Shown: positions 31,470 to 38,947, numbered from the stretch's first letter. The stretch is DNA of 38,947 nucleotides from SICV01 sp038045265 (GCA_038045265.1 JBBSYL010000013.1:1-38947), one strand, 5' to 3'. The notes: a model not told the origin generated them from the letters alone. Numbers and translations: made by a program.

Positions 31470-32843
31470 ATGATTAAAAAAATTAGTGTGTTTTTATTAT
31501 TTCTTGCGATTTTGATCGCTCCATTTGCTAGTGCAGAGATAGAAGTAAAAGCAAATTCAATTAATCCTGTTGCTATTGCCGAGCTGGGGAATCCTGCAAT
31601 ATTTGAACTTGAATTTACAAACAATGGGGCTAATGATAACGTTCAATTGTACACTCTTGTTGGTGTGGATATTGTCCCAAGAGGAGGAATAGCAGTGCCT
31701 TCAGGCACAAGTAAGGTCAATGTGAAGGTTTATCCTTCTGAAGAGATGAATGAAAGGCCAAGAAAATATATTGTTGAATATTATGTCAAGGGGGATGCTG
31801 GGCTTTTCAAGGAAACTCTTGAAATAGATGTCACAAGAATAAAGGATAGCGTAGTTATTCTGCCAGTTAGAATAAGTCCTGGGGATGAAAAGGCAGAAGT
31901 TAAAGTAAAGAATTTGAAAAATTCATATATTGGAAATACCGAAGCAACTTTCAGTTCTGCTTTTTTTAATTCTGTGAAAACTTTTGAATTGAGTTCTAGG
32001 AGCGAAATAAAGTTAGAGATTCCAATAGATAAGGAACAAGCCAGAACACTTACTGCTGGTTCGTATATAATTGGGGCGGAGTTGAACATTGATTCTTCAA
32101 AAACTAAAATAGATGGGGTAATAAATTATGTTGAAAAAGAAGAGACGAGTTCAGCAAGTTCTGCTTGGGGATTTTTGATAAAAAGAAGCAAAGTGTTAAA
32201 GAGCAACGATGGAAATGTTCCAATAGTTGACACAATATCAATTGAAAAAGGAATTATTCCGAGGTTATTTACAAGTTTCTCAATTGAGCCAGATAGGGTC
32301 GAGAGATCGGGTCTTGGAGTTAGATATGAGTGGGATAGACAAATACAACCTGGAGAGACGTGGGAGATTGAAGTTAAGACAAATTATACTCTTCCTTTTC
32401 TTCTTTTGATACTTATAATAGTTGCAGGAGTGCTTGTACATTTGTATACATCAAACCATGTTGTAGTTGCGAAGAGAGTAAGCCATGTTAGAACTAAGGG
32501 TGGAGAATTTGCACTCAAAGTAATATTATCTGTAAAGGCAAAGAAACATGTAGATAACGTGCAGATAATAGATAGATTGCCTTTCATGGCAAAGATTTAT
32601 GAAAAATATGGGATAAGCCCCGACAGAATAGACGAATCAACAAGAAGATTATTTTGGGATATAAAAACATTGCAGGCTGGAGAGGAAAGAGTGTTTAGTT
32701 ATATAATATATTCAAAGATAAATGTTGTAGGAAAGTTTGAGCTTCCTACTGCTGTTGCGATTTATGAAGTTGATGGGAAGACACATGAGTCTATTTCAAA
32801 TAGGGCATTGTATTTAAGCGAAACTGTAAGAAGTGATAGATAA
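31470..32843 (+). CDS. Signal-peptide membrane protein with repeated beta-sandwich domains
   Basis: 457 residues from ATG 31470; a longer frame starts at 31425, but a TATA box (TTTATAAA, 31439-31446) centred 27 bases before 31470 decides the start. Signal peptide ends FASA (about 22). Two or three Ig-like beta domains (about 23-315, GNPAIFELEFTNNGANDN) face out, one membrane segment lies at about 312-332 (LPFLLLILIIVAGVLVHLY), and an inner beta domain follows (GGEFALKVILSVKAKKHVDNVQIIDRLP). It looks like an archaeal surface-layer or envelope scaffold; no specific name. Confidence 0.72.
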   Translation: MIKKISVFLLFLAILIAPFASAEIEVKANSINPVAIAELGNPAIFELEFTNNGANDNVQLYTLVGVDIVPRGGIAVPSGTSKVNVKVYPSEEMNERPRKYIVEYYVKGDAGLFKETLEIDVTRIKDSVVILPVRISPGDEKAEVKVKNLKNSYIGNTEATFSSAFFNSVKTFELSSRSEIKLEIPIDKEQARTLTAGSYIIGAELNIDSSKTKIDGVINYVEKEETSSASSAWGFLIKRSKVLKSNDGNVPIVDTISIEKGIIPRLFTSFSIEPDRVERSGLGVRYEWDRQIQPGETWEIEVKTNYTLPFLLLILIIVAGVLVHLYTSNHVVVAKRVSHVRTKGGEFALKVILSVKAKKHVDNVQIIDRLPFMAKIYEKYGISPDRIDESTRRLFWDIKTLQAGEERVFSYIIYSKINVVGKFELPTAVAIYEVDGKTHESISNRALYLSETVRSDR

Positions 32844-34145
32844 TTATCTTGTAATAATTTCTTCTTCAGCAATTTTTTCTTCTAATCTTTGTCTACATAA
32901 GCTGACTACTATCTTACTTTTTTCAATTTCTAACTTAACTCTTTCAATAGGTAATTTTGCTGTCATTGCGCTGTGTTTGTCATTATATAATTCGGAGTTA
33001 TCATATAAAATAGCATTAGACCAAGTAGTCAATTCTCTATCAAATACAAGATCATCTGCTCTCAAATTAGGAAATTGGAATGGCGCCTCTAGAGATTCTT
33101 CAAACTTGCTAGTCATGCACAGTCTGTCAAGGAGGCAAAGAAGAGATCTATGCATCGGAGTTGTAGCTTTCAAATCGTCAAAAGGGTTTCTTCCTATTTC
33201 TGCGTAGGATAAGAGAAATTGCATTAATGAGAGATCGCTGTTTGGTAAAGAATGTTTGTTGCTTCCAAGTATTTCTATATCTGCTTCTGTCAAAATTGGA
33301 ACTTTTCTGCCCTTAAAAACAAAATCTCTAGCCCTCCTTAAGACTTCCTTATATTCTCTCTTTTTATCTGCTACAATCAATCCAAAAAGCTTGTGCTCTG
33401 CTTCAATAGCTTTTCTTACTATATCTTTTCCATGTGGGCTTCCGAATTGAATTCCTCTATAAACATGTCCAGGCTGACTAGCTGTTCTCATTGCTAAGCT
33501 GAATTTAAATGAATCAAATCCTGTTCCATAATTTCCGCTGATCCATGGAAAGCATCCTGCATGGGCAAATGCGCTTGCAATTGCAAGATTTGTTCTTGAA
33601 ACATTTATTTGCGTATGTGCTACCATCATATCATGTTCATCAACTGAAGAAAAATAATGCAAAGAACTTGATAAATGTCCATAAAAATCAATAACTTTTT
33701 TGAAAGTAGCGTTAGACGCATTGTGCCCTATAATGCCCAGTATTTCTTTTTCTGGATTTGTTTTTGATGGATCGCACATGGTGTGTAAAGTGACTAACTC
33801 TATTTTCGAGTTTGGACTCCTTGCTTTAAATGCATCAAACGCTTCTGCTTCTGGAGTTTTTCTGCTTGTCTGACCAGATATTATTGCGTCATTCTTGCAA
33901 TGGGGCAGGGCTTCAAACATTGCTTCTTTTACTTTATCGGTCGGAACGCAGAAAATTACATAGTCTGCCCCCCTTACTGCAGACGCGATATCTGAAGATA
34001 ATTCATATCCTATCCCATTTAACGCATTTACAAGTTTTACTTTATCTATATCAAAAGCATATATTCTGTCTGTTTTTCTATAAAGATATTTTGCTACATA
34101 ACTTCCCATTGTCCCTCCAGCGCCTATAACTGCTAATTTAGCCAT
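32844..34145 (-). CDS. Prephenate-dehydrogenase-like NAD(P)-binding enzyme
   Basis: 433 residues. Rossmann motif GAGGTMGSY (8-16), then a helical domain with LHTMCDPSKTNPEKE and EHDMMVAHTQI, both like the prephenate-dehydrogenase H/EHD..AHxQ signatures. Family enzymes are 270-300 residues; here about 130 more are added at the C-terminus (NPFDDLKATTPMHRSLLCLL onward). No chorismate pathway genes are near, so a scavenging role or a different substrate is possible. A TATA box is 26 bases before ATG. The tRNA-Tyr gene starts 72 bases away on the other strand. Confidence 0.78.
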   Translation of the reverse strand: MAKLAVIGAGGTMGSYVAKYLYRKTDRIYAFDIDKVKLVNALNGIGYELSSDIASAVRGADYVIFCVPTDKVKEAMFEALPHCKNDAIISGQTSRKTPEAEAFDAFKARSPNSKIELVTLHTMCDPSKTNPEKEILGIIGHNASNATFKKVIDFYGHLSSSLHYFSSVDEHDMMVAHTQINVSRTNLAIASAFAHAGCFPWISGNYGTGFDSFKFSLAMRTASQPGHVYRGIQFGSPHGKDIVRKAIEAEHKLFGLIVADKKREYKEVLRRARDFVFKGRKVPILTEADIEILGSNKHSLPNSDLSLMQFLLSYAEIGRNPFDDLKATTPMHRSLLCLLDRLCMTSKFEESLEAPFQFPNLRADDLVFDRELTTWSNAILYDNSELYNDKHSAMTAKLPIERVKLEIEKSKIVVSLCRQRLEEKIAEEEIITR

Positions 34146-34217
34146 AGTTTATTGCAAAATAGATTCTTTTTAAAACTTGTTAAGATTTTTAAAGGCACAA
34201 TATTTATGACCTGTATA

Positions 34218-34366
34218 CCTTCCATAGCTCAGTGGTAGAGCACCCGGCTGTAGCATATTGCTAGTGCGGATTTTCCCTTTGGGAAATAAGATGAAGCACG
34301 ATAAGAGCTTATTCGATAGAATAATGCAGAACCCGGGTTATCCCAGTTCGATTCTGGGTGGAGGGA
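34218..34366 (+). tRNA. tRNA-Tyr(GTA) with intron of about 78 bases
   Basis: Acceptor stem CCTTCCA (34218-34224) pairs with TGGAGGG (34359-34365), discriminator A34366, no encoded CCA. D arm GCTC/GAGC, anticodon stem CCCGG (34243-34247) with CCGGG (34333-34337), T arm CCCAG-TTCGATT-CTGGG. Anticodon GTA at 34250-34252. The C1:G72 pair is the archaeal tyrosine identity element. If the intron follows position 37 it is 34254-34331 and the mature tRNA is 71 bases. A GCAT/ATGC core helix (34253-34256 with 34324-34327) is the likely splicing-endonuclease bulge-helix-bulge, which would move the cut 1-2 bases. TATA about 34186-34194. Confidence 0.92.
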
Positions 34367-34390
34367 TTGTTTCACAATCCCCGTACCTCC
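34363..34390 (+). terminator. Hairpin overlapping the tRNA-Tyr 3' end
   Basis: GGGATTGT-TTC-ACAATCCC (34363-34381), an 8-bp stem, takes in the last bases of the acceptor stem, and GGAGG/CCTCC can add an outer stem (34360-34364 with 34386-34390). It could end the transcript or hold the 3' end against the acceptor fold until processing by RNase Z. Hairpin seen directly; role inferred. Confidence 0.4.
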
Positions 34391-34511
34391 AACTCTTGCG
34401 AGATTAAAGAGTGGGAATAATTTATTTTTGACATAATCTTAATTTTTATCAAGTATTTTAATGTTATTAAACACAATAAAGCTTAAATAGGGAAATTATG
34501 GAGATTGGAGA

Positions 34512-34823
34512 ATGGGCTTAAATACATTAATAGAAGTTAAGGTAAGAAAGGGGCAATCTATCGATATTGCATTAAGAATTTTTAAAAGGAGAACCTTTGG
34601 AGCAGGCATAATAGCCGAAGTTAAACGCCACAAATATTATATGTCTCCAGGAGAAGAAAAAAGAAAGAAGAAAAAAGCGATGGCTTTTACAAGAGGATTA
34701 CATGAAGCTTATGAAAGACTTGAAGATGGGCATATGACTGAAACAGAGTTTGAAGAAGAATACGGAAGAAAGCCATATGCAGAACCTAAGAGAAAGCAAA
34801 GACCAAAACCTTGGAGTCATTGA
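34512..34823 (+). CDS. bS21-like ribosomal protein
   Basis: 103 residues. The first 65 follow bacterial ribosomal protein bS21: IEVKVRKGQSIDIALRIFKR, then GIIAEVKRHKYYMSPGEEKRKKKKA, which parallel the bS21 run of a short strand, two basic helices and the YExPxxxRKRK segment. The remaining 40 residues are acidic then basic. Archaea normally lack bS21, so this is notable. A TATA box (CTTAAATA) is centred 26 bases before ATG, supporting expression. It could bind the small subunit platform or an rRNA-like site; identity rests on pattern, not search. Confidence 0.72.
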   Translation: MGLNTLIEVKVRKGQSIDIALRIFKRRTFGAGIIAEVKRHKYYMSPGEEKRKKKKAMAFTRGLHEAYERLEDGHMTETEFEEEYGRKPYAEPKRKQRPKPWSH

Positions 34824-34828
34824 CATTT

Positions 34829-35449
34829 CTAATATTCTGTCAATTTTCCTGATTCTATTTCAATCTTATCAGCTTTTCTTAAATTTGCAATTTGCTTCCT
34901 TGTAAGAATTGGTTTATGTTTTATGTCTGCAAGATAATTTGGAATAAACCAGATTTCTTCCTCTGAAGAAATCCAATTTAAATTATCAAATCTACTTAAA
35001 TCTACAGGAGAGGAATAACCTCTTAGAGTTTTCTGCCCAGAATCAAGAAAATATTCATGAAAATAGCTCATTGCTAATTCTCTTATTGTCTTGTATATTG
35101 GTTCTCTGTATCTTAAGACTGCATGATTTGTTTTGCTTATTGCACCCCAGAATCCGTCAACTTTAAACAGTGCAACTACATGATCAAAATCTTTTTTTGT
35201 TGATTCAATGTCAAGGAGCAAGGGCTTGAAATTATGAAATCTTAAAATTGTAGCCGCCAGAATTGCTCCTTCTATGCAATGGCAAGTCTTTGATTTTAAA
35301 ACCATTCTCGGAGATTGACAGGTATCTCCTTTTGGTTCAAAATTTATTTTGAGGGAATTGATGAAATCCTGTATTTTCTTTGGTGTATTTAGTTTTTTTA
35401 CAATTGCAATCTCCCCTTTATTGAGACCGAAAAAGTCTTTCTTATTCAT
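34829..35449 (-). CDS. Transglutaminase-like cysteine-fold protein
   Basis: 206 residues, cytosolic. Core CHCIEGAILAATILRFHNFKPLLLDI (Cys nucleophile), FDHVVALFKVDGFWGAISKTNH (His, Asn/Asp), as in the papain-like transglutaminase fold. TCQSPRMVLKSKTCHC supplies nearby cysteines. Reaction unknown; the fold also occurs in peptide hydrolases and in inactive binding proteins. It is tail to tail with bS21, with a 5-base gap. Confidence 0.7.
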   Translation of the reverse strand: MNKKDFFGLNKGEIAIVKKLNTPKKIQDFINSLKINFEPKGDTCQSPRMVLKSKTCHCIEGAILAATILRFHNFKPLLLDIESTKKDFDHVVALFKVDGFWGAISKTNHAVLRYREPIYKTIRELAMSYFHEYFLDSGQKTLRGYSSPVDLSRFDNLNWISSEEEIWFIPNYLADIKHKPILTRKQIANLRKADKIEIESGKLTEY

Positions 35450-35531
35450 TCTTTAAAGAGGGGGAGATTGTATAAAAAATGTTTCTTTTGCCTGTGGATA
35501 GATTTATAAGACAATTTTTCTAGTATAAAAA

Positions 35532-37079
35532 GTGGAAGAAACGATAAAACAAATTATATCAAAAAAGAAGACAGGATCTAGAGAGATACATAAAATTACA
35601 GCTATTGTAAATAGTGTTATGCAGACTTCCGGACCAACATTATTTAGCATAAGCGATGGAACTGGAAGCTTAATGATAAAGGCATTTGAAGGGGCAGGAA
35701 TTAGGTCTTACCCTGAAATTGATGAAGGAGACTGCATCGAAGTTATGTTTAATCTTAAAGAATATAACAAGATGCTTGAGGGTGAGGCGATAAGAATGAA
35801 GAAAATAGAAGGAAGCAATGTAGAAAAGGTGAAGAAAAAGATTGAAACTTTGCAAAGAGAAAAGGCGCAGGTAAAGCAAATACCTTTCCTTGCAAAAAGC
35901 AGAATTTTAGAAAAATTGAAAGATAGGTTTGTAAAAGCGGCAACAGAAATAAGACTTGCAATAATTATGAATAGACCTATAATAATAAGACATCATAATG
36001 ATGCTGATGGTTATAGTTCTGGATTTGCACTTGAAAGAGCAATACTCCCTGTAATACTTGAGCATCATGGAAATGAGAAGGCGTTATCAACATATTATAC
36101 TAGGGCTCCAAGTAATGCTCCATTTTATGAATTGGAAGATTCCATAAAAGACACGGCACATTCTTTGACAGGAATTGCGAGGTTCTCTGAAAAAATACCT
36201 TTGATATTAATAGTTGATACTGGAAGTAGCCCAGAATCTTTACTTGCTATAAAACAGGGAAGAGTGCATGGAATTGATTTTATAGTTGTTGATCATCACT
36301 TCTTTGAGGAAGATCTAGTTTCTAAAGAGACATTGGTGCATATCAATCCTTTTCTCGTTGGAGAGGATGGAAGCAAGTTTTCTGCGGGAATGCTATGCAC
36401 AGAACTTGCGAGATTCATAAATCCTGAAGTTGATGTAGACTACATTCCTGCGATGGCTGGATTTGCTGATATGATAGATAATGAAGAAGTAATGAGTCAA
36501 TATTTAGAAATTGCAAAGAAAAAGGGATATCCAAAACAATTATTGAGTGATATATCCGCAGTCATAGATTTTGTTTCTACTAAGTTAAGATTTATGGAAG
36601 CTAGAGAGTATGTTGAAGTTTTGTTTGGAGAGCCTAAAGAACAACAAAAGAATCTTGTTGAGCTTCTTGCACCGCATATAAAGAAGCTTGAAAAAGAAAG
36701 CCTTGAAATTGCTAAATCTGCTGTGAAAAAAGAGAAACATGGAAAAACAGCATTGCATTTTCTATTTATAGAAGATACATTTTCAAGAGGAGTTTATCCC
36801 AAACCTGGGAGAGCAAACAGTATGATTCATGATTTCTTTGAGAAATCTGGAGAGAAAAATTTGATTTCACTTGGAGTATTGACGGATGCTGTAACTATGA
36901 GGGCCACTGAAGAATCTAATTTTTCAGTTCATGATTTTATTGCATATTGCAAAAAAAATATTCCAGAAACATTTGTAAACGGTGGGGGACACAAGCATGC
37001 TGGGGCTATAAGGTTCGTACCAAGTCAGAGAGATAAAGTCCTTTATGCTTTTAGAGAATTTGTTAAGAATATAAAGTAA
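35532..37079 (+). CDS. Archaeal RecJ-like OB-fold plus DHH phosphoesterase
   Basis: 515 residues, GTG start supported by a TATA box (TTTATAAG) centred 26 bases before it. N-terminal OB-fold (about 15-90), helical linker, DHH domain with HHNDADG (154-160) and VDHH (about 254-257), and a DHHA1 domain with GGGHKHAGA (about 486-494). This is the plan of archaeal RecJ/GAN and related single-strand nucleases, which work in replication and repair and, in GAN, bind GINS. GINS itself is not in the window. Confidence 0.88.
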   Translation: MEETIKQIISKKKTGSREIHKITAIVNSVMQTSGPTLFSISDGTGSLMIKAFEGAGIRSYPEIDEGDCIEVMFNLKEYNKMLEGEAIRMKKIEGSNVEKVKKKIETLQREKAQVKQIPFLAKSRILEKLKDRFVKAATEIRLAIIMNRPIIIRHHNDADGYSSGFALERAILPVILEHHGNEKALSTYYTRAPSNAPFYELEDSIKDTAHSLTGIARFSEKIPLILIVDTGSSPESLLAIKQGRVHGIDFIVVDHHFFEEDLVSKETLVHINPFLVGEDGSKFSAGMLCTELARFINPEVDVDYIPAMAGFADMIDNEEVMSQYLEIAKKKGYPKQLLSDISAVIDFVSTKLRFMEAREYVEVLFGEPKEQQKNLVELLAPHIKKLEKESLEIAKSAVKKEKHGKTALHFLFIEDTFSRGVYPKPGRANSMIHDFFEKSGEKNLISLGVLTDAVTMRATEESNFSVHDFIAYCKKNIPETFVNGGGHKHAGAIRFVPSQRDKVLYAFREFVKNIK

Positions 37080-37170
37080 TTGAATATTTTCACTAGAAAT
37101 AAGAGAATTCATAAGGTTTATATAGGGTCTAAACAAGACTACCTTGCTCAAAATTTTTGAGATTAATAAT

Positions 37171-37548
37171 ATGGCACATAATGATTTACATATAAATTAC
37201 GAGGGAACATTTGATGAATTTTTGGTTCATACAGCTGTAGCTACAGCCCATGCAGAAATAGCAGAGGGAGAACATGCACATGCCAGAGATATTAAAAGCA
37301 AATTACATAGTGCATTAATGCATGCTGAAGAAGAACTTCATGAATTTATTGGACATTATGGTGTATTAATAAATGACTACCCTGATGCAAGGGAATATTC
37401 AGAAACGGTTGCAAGAGTTGGCGAAAAATTACAGCATGTAGCTCAAGAAGCCCATTTAGGAACTGTTAGATTGCTTCATGATAATCAAAGAGAAGAAAGA
37501 AATGGAAAACAAAAGCCGGGATATGCAATGCATTCTTTAATAGGTTAG
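37171..37548 (+). CDS. His/Glu-rich helical protein of unknown function
   Basis: 125 residues from ATG 37171. The TATA box (TTTATATA, 37117-37124) predicts a transcript start near 37146, leaving a 25-base leader; TTG 37144 would be leaderless. About a dozen histidines, many in i, i+4 or HxH spacing (HTAVATAHAEIAEGEHAHA, HSALMHAEEELHEFIGHYG, HVAQEAHLGTVRLLH), on predicted long helices, suggest metal or iron binding like a ferritin-type or hemerythrin-type bundle, but the family motif is not clear. Confidence 0.6.
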   Translation: MAHNDLHINYEGTFDEFLVHTAVATAHAEIAEGEHAHARDIKSKLHSALMHAEEELHEFIGHYGVLINDYPDAREYSETVARVGEKLQHVAQEAHLGTVRLLHDNQREERNGKQKPGYAMHSLIG

Positions 37549-37555
37549 ATAAAAG

Positions 37556-37626
37556 TGCGCCCGACGGGAATCGGACCCGTATTCCCTGATTGGCAACCAG
37601 GTGTTCTACCACTAAACTACGAGCGC
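37556..37626 (-). tRNA. tRNA-Gly(GCC)
   Basis: Reading the minus strand: acceptor GCGCTCG/CGGGCGC, D arm GTTT...GAAC region, anticodon stem CCTGG/TCAGG with loop TTGCCAA (anticodon GCC), T arm ACGGG-TCCGATT-CCCGT, discriminator A. No intron and no encoded CCA. All four arms fold. Confidence 0.95.
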
Positions 37627-37673
37627 TTATGATTGTTAGAAAAAAGAGTTATTTAAAAATGTTGGTTATTGAT

Positions 37674-38189
37674 TTAGGGCTTTACAGATTCCGTTCTTTT
37701 GCCATCTCTACCTACAACTTCTATTCTTATATCTGCATCGTCGTCTGTTGGTGCATAGAATAATAAAGGCACCGTATCTTTTTCTCTGGCAAGTCTCTCT
37801 ACTTCTTCAGCATAATCTGCTCCACGCCTGAAGATTTTTTCAAGTCTCCCCCCAATAAATACAACTGCTTCTACTTCAGGCATTCTGGTAAAATAACCCT
37901 CCATACCATTTTTGCCATAAAGAAAATCTTTTAGACTTACAAAATGTTCTCCATATTTTGTTACTGTTCTTGTTAGTGCAGTCTCATAAATTAACTTATC
38001 TCTTGCAGCAATTGCTTCTCCATCTAAAGCTACTGCTCCGCTTCTTGCCCATCCATCACTTCTTGGGTCATAGACTGAGATTTGAGTTATTGGGGCTACC
38101 TTAGTATCTTGAGTTCCTAAATTTAAAACAATAGGATGTATATGTTCTGGTCTTTTTAAAATGCGTATATGTAATGGCTGTTCAGGCAT
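37674..38189 (-). CDS. Small orphan protein of unknown function
   Basis: 171 residues, no membrane segment, alpha/beta. TATA (TATTTAAA region, about 38212-38218) is centred 26 bases before ATG. Features: LNLGTQDTKVAPITQISVYDP, MPEVEAVVFIGGRLEKIFRRG and DDADIRIEVVGRDG. No family recognised. Between tRNA-Gly and the zinc protein. Confidence 0.55.
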   Translation of the reverse strand: MPEQPLHIRILKRPEHIHPIVLNLGTQDTKVAPITQISVYDPRSDGWARSGAVALDGEAIAARDKLIYETALTRTVTKYGEHFVSLKDFLYGKNGMEGYFTRMPEVEAVVFIGGRLEKIFRRGADYAEEVERLAREKDTVPLLFYAPTDDDADIRIEVVGRDGKRTESVKP

Positions 38190-38278
38190 ATTTTTAGAGA
38201 ATATGATATCTATTTAAAATTATCTTAAATGGACTATATAGTATTAAGATTTATTAATGAGCTTTTTATATAATAAAA

Positions 38279-38521
38279 ATGGGAAGAAAAAAAGTGCTAA
38301 AATTGGCAAAGACTGCAAAAATAAAATGTCCAAATTGTGAAAAAATATGTATTCGAAAAGTGCCTCTCGATAGTAGCCCGATGTACTTTGACTGTGATAA
38401 ATGCAATCAAAGAATAAATGCTCCAATTACGCAGTGTTGCGTTATATGCGCTTACACAAATAAAAAATGTATAAATGCCTTGAAGATGGAAGCTAAGATA
38501 AAGGGATTAGAGCTTAGATAA
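38279..38521 (+). CDS. GDCCVxC-type small zinc-binding protein
   Basis: 80 residues. Cysteine layout CPNC (17-20), then a beta hairpin with FDCDKC, and QCCVICAYTNKKC. The ending matches the bacterial GDCCVxC-domain family (CCVFCSYG.xxCPP), with GD replaced by TQ. In bacteria such proteins often sit with mercury or heavy-metal genes; function otherwise unknown. A TATA-like TTTATTAA (38250-38257) is centred 26 bases before ATG. A role in the soft-metal response is a guess. Confidence 0.7.
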   Translation: MGRKKVLKLAKTAKIKCPNCEKICIRKVPLDSSPMYFDCDKCNQRINAPITQCCVICAYTNKKCINALKMEAKIKGLELR

Positions 38522-38551
38522 TTTTAAAAACACAATTATTTGCCTTATTTT

Positions 38552-38932
38552 ATGGGAACAAGTCACTTTACAAGGGCTATTGAAATTACAGATAGATTGA
38601 TGGATGAGCCAAGTTTAACAGAAGATTCAGTAATAGATGTGGTTGCTGGAATGGCTAATCTTAGAGCTGAAGATTTAACTGGAAGAGCTCGTCCTGAAAG
38701 AATTTTTCCATATAGGTTTGTAGCACAACTTTTACTTAGAGAGAGATTTGATTTAAGTTATGAAGAGATTGGAATAAAATTTGATAGAGACCGCACTTCT
38801 GTTATGAATGGAATAGAACAATTGACTGATCAAATAGCCCTTGTTCATAAAGAGAGAGTAGAGATGACTAAAATTTCACACGTTAGAAGTGTTAAGGACT
38901 TACCGCAAAATAACTTAGTAAAGTTTAAATAA
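38552..38932 (+). CDS. Free-standing DnaA domain IV-like DNA-binding protein
   Basis: 126 residues from ATG 38552; TTG 38540 is possible, but a TATA-like TTTTAAAA centred 26 bases before 38552 decides. Residues 22-95 follow bacterial DnaA domain IV: VIDVVAGMANLRAEDLTGRA, then RPERIFPYRFVAQLLLRERF, then LSYEEIGIKFDRDRTSVMNGI, where SLPEIGRxFGGRDHTTV is the DnaA signature. There is no AAA+ part. Archaea use Orc1/Cdc6, not DnaA, so this is probably a transcription regulator or a captured domain. Identity is from pattern. Confidence 0.72.
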   Translation: MGTSHFTRAIEITDRLMDEPSLTEDSVIDVVAGMANLRAEDLTGRARPERIFPYRFVAQLLLRERFDLSYEEIGIKFDRDRTSVMNGIEQLTDQIALVHKERVEMTKISHVRSVKDLPQNNLVKFK

Positions 38933-38947
38933 CTCTCTTTCTTTAAT

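Noticed and set aside
1..38947. CRISPR array or rRNA operon
   Set aside because: No regularly spaced direct repeats and no rRNA-like conserved stretches were seen.

Overview
The window reads as a piece of an AT-rich DPANN-type archaeal genome (Pacearchaeota/Woesearchaeota-like), probably assembled from a metagenome. Evidence for this: an intron-containing tRNA-Tyr with the archaeal C1:G72 pair, RtcB and archease, an archaeal RecJ-like OB-DHH protein, TrmB and winged-helix regulators, many short orphan proteins, and no rRNA or CRISPR. Leaderless transcription is the rule. In about a dozen genes a TATA box is centred about 26 bases before the start codon, and I used this spacing to choose starts. 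The taxonomic call is an inference. A 100-N scaffold gap (6971-7070) is flanked by an identical 55-bp sequence.

Bases 1-13,250 are accessory DNA. They hold (i) a Cys-rich secreted protein cut by the window edge; (ii) a TdeIII-type restriction-modification locus: ribbon-helix-helix protein, m4C-type methyltransferase, PIN-like protein and a restriction enzyme on the opposite strand; (iii) a membrane-tethered winged-helix regulator with a Met/Gly-rich mini membrane protein; (iv) a nucleotidyltransferase/winged-helix pair resembling AbiE-type toxin-antitoxin; (v) a compact diversity-generating retroelement (DGR): target gene with variable repeat, template repeat and reverse transcriptase; (vi) a three-gene operon of a Met/Gly-rich membrane protein and two membrane-anchored cupredoxins; (vii) a second copy of the membrane-tethered regulator, an orphan gene and MsrA.

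The strongest candidate for an undescribed system is a dispersed regulon in this region. Promoters at about 514-546, 5371-5415, 6937-6967 and 11228-11272 share one architecture: a TATA box followed at fixed spacing by an inverted repeat of the form GTGAAA-N4-TTTCAC. Three of them share the identical 11-mer CTTTTGTGAAA. They drive the Cys-rich protein, the Met-rich protein plus regulator 1, a possible structured small RNA, and the cupredoxin operon. A half-site lies at the start of regulator 2. Both regulators have two membrane segments, an outside loop with two cysteines and an inside winged helix. I infer a one-step membrane sensor-repressor (or activator) for copper, silver or thiol stress.

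Bases 13,375-38,947 are closer to a normal archaeal chromosome: ABC exporter, hemerythrin-like protein, HAD phosphatase, transketolase, TspO, transglutaminase-like proteins, RtcB, TrmB, radical SAM enzyme, MsrB, amidohydrolase, valyl-tRNA synthetase, phosphoribosyltransferase, archease, a secreted metzincin, a prephenate-dehydrogenase-like enzyme, tRNA-Tyr and tRNA-Gly, and an OB-DHH nuclease. RtcB and archease are the machinery expected to rejoin the intron-split tRNA-Tyr. Two proteins look bacterial: a bS21-like ribosomal protein (34512-34823) and a free-standing DnaA domain IV-like protein (38552-38932). A small protein of the GDCCVxC type lies at 38279-38521.
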